DNA from: Desulfovibrionaceae bacterium
GTDB taxonomy: Bacteria; Desulfobacterota; Desulfovibrionia; Desulfovibrionales; Desulfovibrionaceae
NCBI GenBank assembly: GCA_030539415.1
Contig: JAUNSE010000072.1
Coordinates: 1 to 8,203 of the forward strand
Direction of reading: 5' to 3'
Length of the DNA stretch: 8,203 nucleotides
The position numbers and the translations under genes were made by a program. This document shows, piece after piece, positions 6,114 to 8,203 of the stretch. How positions within the stretch are numbered: the stretch's first letter is position 1; every line of letters begins with the position of its first letter. Below the pieces are notes generated by a model. That model worked only from the letters and a program-made list of their open reading frames with translations. It had not been told where the DNA came from and ran no database searches.

Positions 6114-6120
6114 ACAGAAC

Positions 6121-7191
6121 ATGTTCATCTCGACACTTTCCAGGCGCCACCGCCTTCTTCTTCTGCCGGCAGCCCTGCTGGCCTCATCGCTCGTTCTGTT
6201 CCCGGCGCCGCGGGCTGGCGCCGCCCCGGCGTCGAATTCCTCGCCGGCACAGGCTGAAGCCGCCGCGCAGACAGAACCGGACAGCGCCGACGCCGCCATT
6301 CTCGAGCGCGCGCAGGAGGCTCTTGACAGGCAGGACTACCGCAGCGCCGTGGACCTTCTCACCCCGCTGGCCAACAGAAAAAACGGGGAAGCCGCCTTTG
6401 TCCTGGGCCGTCTGACTCAGGCCGGCAAGGGCACGCGCCAGAGCAAGACCAGAGCCGTGCAGTATTTCAAGCTGGCCGCCGAACAGGGCGACATCCGCGG
6501 ACAGAATGCCTATGGTGTCGCTCTGGCCATGGGAGACGGCGTGCGGCGCAACTTCCAGCAGGCATCCAGATGGTTTGCCAGAGCCGCCGAGCAGGGCGAC
6601 GCCGAGGCCCAGTTCAATCTTGGCTGGCTGTACGCCCAAGGCAGAGGCGTGAAGCAGGACGAGCAGAAGGCCATTGACTGGTACACGCGCGCGGCCAATC
6701 AGGGCATGGCCGAAGCCCAGTTCTCTCTGGGCTGGCTGTACATGAACTCGAAGGAAAATCATCAGGACGACACCAAGGCCGTGCACTGGCTGGAAAAGGC
6801 GGCCGAGCAGGATCTGCCCAAGGCCCAGAACAATCTGGCCTACATGTACGCCCAGGGCCGGGGATACGCGCTGGACTACGCCAAGGCGCTGCAGTGGTAC
6901 CAGAAGGCGGCCGACCAGGGGTACGCCGAGGCCCAGTACAATATCGGCTTCATGTACGAGCAGGGCACCGGCGTGCCGCAGGACTATGCCAAGGCCGTCG
7001 AGTGGTACCGCAAGGCCGCCGACAACAATGAAAGCGCTGCCCAGTACAGTCTCGGCCTCATGTACGAGCAGGGCACCGGCGTGCCCATCAGCCTCACCGA
7101 AGCCCAGAAGTGGTACTCTCTGGCCGCGGCCAACGGAGACAAGGACGCGCAGAAGGCTCTCCGCCAGCTGCAGCGGGTCAAAAAGAAATAG
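6121..7191 (+). CDS. Exported Sel1-like repeat protein
   Basis: A 356-residue protein with a signal peptide (basic RRHR at 8-11, Leu/Ala core 12-27, probable cleavage after A34), then an Ala/Gln/Ser/Pro-rich linker (about 35-57), a helical pair (58-88) with TPR-like spacing, and seven tandem 36-residue Sel1-like repeats at 89-124, 125-160, 161-196, 197-232, 233-268, 269-304 and 305-340, ending in a basic tail (RVKKK). The consensus is A-x-A-Q-x-x-L-G-x-x-Y-x-x-G-x-G-V-x-x-D-x-x-K-A-x-x-W-Y-x-x-A-A-x-x-G. Such arrays form a superhelical scaffold for protein-protein contacts, here in the periplasm. Repeat 4 has lost the G-x-G turn. There is no catalytic motif, and its partner cannot be read from the context. 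It has its own leader of 123 bases after the transferase gene and is closed by strong hairpins. Confidence 0.93.
   Translation: MFISTLSRRHRLLLLPAALLASSLVLFPAPRAGAAPASNSSPAQAEAAAQTEPDSADAAILERAQEALDRQDYRSAVDLLTPLANRKNGEAAFVLGRLTQAGKGTRQSKTRAVQYFKLAAEQGDIRGQNAYGVALAMGDGVRRNFQQASRWFARAAEQGDAEAQFNLGWLYAQGRGVKQDEQKAIDWYTRAANQGMAEAQFSLGWLYMNSKENHQDDTKAVHWLEKAAEQDLPKAQNNLAYMYAQGRGYALDYAKALQWYQKAADQGYAEAQYNIGFMYEQGTGVPQDYAKAVEWYRKAADNNESAAQYSLGLMYEQGTGVPISLTEAQKWYSLAAANGDKDAQKALRQLQRVKKK
6951..7085 (+). repeat. 27-base exact duplication within the Sel1 repeats
   Basis: Bases 6951-6977 recur identically at 7059-7085, exactly 108 bases (one 36-residue repeat) apart. Both encode the MYEQGTGV turn of repeats 6 and 7. 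Identical codon choice over nine codons points to recent duplication or gene conversion rather than protein-level selection alone. Confidence 0.8.
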
Positions 7192-7192
7192 C

Positions 7193-7213
7193 TTCTCCGT
7201 CTGCAGCGGAGAA
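7193..7213 (+). terminator. Hairpin directly after the Sel1-repeat gene
   Basis: TTCTCCG (7193-7199) and CGGAGAA (7207-7213) form a perfect 7-bp stem with a 7-base loop starting 1 base after the stop codon. No T-run follows; it probably acts with the larger hairpin behind it. Confidence 0.45.
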
Positions 7214-7218
7214 CGGGA

Positions 7219-7248
7219 AAAGGGTCGGACGCATGCGTCCGACCCTTT
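7219..7248. terminator. Bidirectional terminator between convergent genes
   Basis: AAAGGGTCGGACGCA (7219-7233) and its exact complement (7234-7248) form a perfect 30-base palindrome: a 13-bp stem with a CATG loop. On the minus strand the stem ends in four T (CCCTTTT); on the plus strand it ends in TTT, with CGCGTTTCTGT after it. It lies between the Sel1-repeat gene and aroE, which converge here, and can serve both. Confidence 0.75.
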
Positions 7249-7271
7249 CGCGTTTCTGTCGCCTTCATGCC

Positions 7272-7302
7272 GGCGGAGCGCCCGCCTTCGCGCCGCTCCG
7301 CC
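7272..7302 (-). terminator. Hairpin just downstream of aroE
   Basis: GGCGGAGCG (7272-7280) and CGCTCCGCC (7294-7302) form a perfect 9-bp stem with a 13-base loop, 12 bases past the aroE stop codon on the minus strand. No T-run follows on either side, so it may be an mRNA 3'-end protector in front of the terminator at 7219-7248. Confidence 0.4.
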
Positions 7303-7314
7303 CGGGATGCCGGT

Positions 7315-8145
7315 TCAGCCTCTGGCCGCCAGCGCGCCGCGCACCGCGTCGCAGGCCTCCTCGGCGGGCATGGGAATGCCGGTCCACAGCCTGAAGGAAG
7401 CCCTGCCCTGCTCCACAAACATTGTCACGCCGGTCTGCACCTCCCAGCCGGCCTCTTCGGCCTGCTTCAGGAAGACGGTTTTTTCCGGCGTGTAGATGAT
7501 GTCGTAGGCCAGTCCGGCGCGGCCATGGAAGAAGCCCTCCGGGCAGGGGCTCATGTTTTCCATGGCCCCCTTCATGCCGAGACTTGTCGCGTTGACGACC
7601 AGGTCGCAGCCCGTCTCGGCGCGCTGCTCCCAGGGCACGCATTCTATGCCGAACTCTTCGGCCATGACCTGCGCCTTTGCGAACGTGCGGTTGGTCAGGG
7701 AAATCTTCGGCACGCCGAGTTCCTGCAGGGCCACAATCGCCGCTCTGGAAACGCCTCCCGCGCCCAGAATCAGCGCATGCTCGAACTTCCTGCCGCGCAG
7801 GGGAACGGCAAAGCCGTCCACATCGGTGTTTTCGCCGAGCAGCTTCCCGTCGCGCCAGTACACCGTGTTGATGGAGCCGACCCTCCGCGCCCGCTCGCTC
7901 ACCCCGTCCACATACTTCATGGCGGGCACCTTGAAAGGCAGCGTTATGTTGCAGCCCATGATGGGGAGAGAGCGGAAGCCGGCGAAAAAGCCGGGCAGAC
8001 TTTCCTCTGTCTGGGGAAAGGCCATGTAGATGGCGTCCTGGCCGGTGACCTCGAAAGCCCTGTTGTGCATGAGCGGACTCAGGCTGTGGCTCAGGGGCTG
8101 GCCTATGACGCAGTACAATTTGGTCCGGGGAGATATCGGATGCAC
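7315..8145 (-). CDS. aroE: Shikimate dehydrogenase
   Basis: A 276-residue cytosolic enzyme that reduces 3-dehydroshikimate to shikimate with NADPH, the fourth step towards chorismate and the aromatic amino acids. Seen in order: VIGQPLSHSLSPLMHN (13-28) with the shikimate-binding serines, CNITLPFK (65-72) ending in the catalytic lysine K72, GENTDVDGF (104-112) with catalytic D108, the Rossmann loop GAGGVSRA (128-135), NRT of the NADP site, and NATSLGM. DIIYTPEKT and QGRASFRLWTG close the family pattern. Length is normal. The GTG at 8145 is preferred: it has GAGG 7 bases upstream and gives the usual N-terminus. The frame stays open to the window edge with another GTG at 8202, but the extra Arg/Cys-rich residues do not look like AroE. 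Its promoter is not visible, so it may be co-transcribed with a gene beyond the right edge. Confidence 0.95.
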   Translation of the reverse strand: MHPISPRTKLYCVIGQPLSHSLSPLMHNRAFEVTGQDAIYMAFPQTEESLPGFFAGFRSLPIMGCNITLPFKVPAMKYVDGVSERARRVGSINTVYWRDGKLLGENTDVDGFAVPLRGRKFEHALILGAGGVSRAAIVALQELGVPKISLTNRTFAKAQVMAEEFGIECVPWEQRAETGCDLVVNATSLGMKGAMENMSPCPEGFFHGRAGLAYDIIYTPEKTVFLKQAEEAGWEVQTGVTMFVEQGRASFRLWTGIPMPAEEACDAVRGALAARG

Positions 8146-8203
8146 GCTATTGCCTCTTCGTCTTTTTCTGTTACAAGTCCTGCCACAGCAGTGCTGTTTC
8201 ACG

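Noticed and set aside
8146..8202. N-terminal extension of aroE from a GTG at the window edge
   Set aside because: The added Arg/Cys-rich residues do not fit AroE, and the GTG at 8145 has GAGG at proper spacing.

Overview
The window is GC-rich (about 60%) bacterial DNA with dense genes. Most of it looks like ordinary chromosome plus one small surface-sugar operon. The style fits a Desulfovibrionales-type (formerly deltaproteobacterial) genome, but no marker gene here fixes the taxon, so that is a weak inference. I count seven protein genes: two housekeeping enzymes on the minus strand (RdgB/HAM1 and AroE) and five genes on the plus strand. One plus-strand gene, a metal P-type ATPase, is cut by the left edge.

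Layout. 1-585: C-terminal part of a heavy-metal P1B-type ATPase. 586-1047: a gene-free 462 bases holding a 12-bp long-range inverted repeat, a probable three-way-junction RNA fold, a strong intrinsic terminator (786-819), and then two dyads and a candidate promoter for the next gene. 1048-1563 and 1560-2231: a small exported protein of unknown function, overlapping by ATGA with a cytosolic SGNH hydrolase of the MsAcT-like arylesterase type. 2228-2866 (minus): rdgB, whose stop codon overlaps the hydrolase stop codon tail to tail. 2867-3157: divergent control region. 3158-4222 and 4231-5997: a NeuB-family sialic/nonulosonic acid synthase followed after 8 bases by an LIC12162-family putative glycosyltransferase. 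6121-7191: an exported protein with seven Sel1-like repeats. 7192-7314: three successive hairpins between convergent genes. 7315-8145 (minus): aroE.

How the parts fit. The exported protein and the hydrolase look translationally coupled. The NeuB homologue and the LIC12162-type protein look like a two-gene unit that makes a nine-carbon acidic sugar precursor and transfers sugar to a surface acceptor, but the activating enzyme (CMP-transferase) and the upstream sugar enzymes are not in the window. RdgB (nucleotide-pool cleaning) and AroE (aromatic amino acid biosynthesis) are unrelated housekeeping genes.

The observations most worth following are the unidentified structured RNA downstream of the ATPase, the compact NeuB/LIC12162 pair, and the paired dyads in front of the exported-protein gene. 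I did not see a defence system, CRISPR array, mobile element, tRNA or rRNA.
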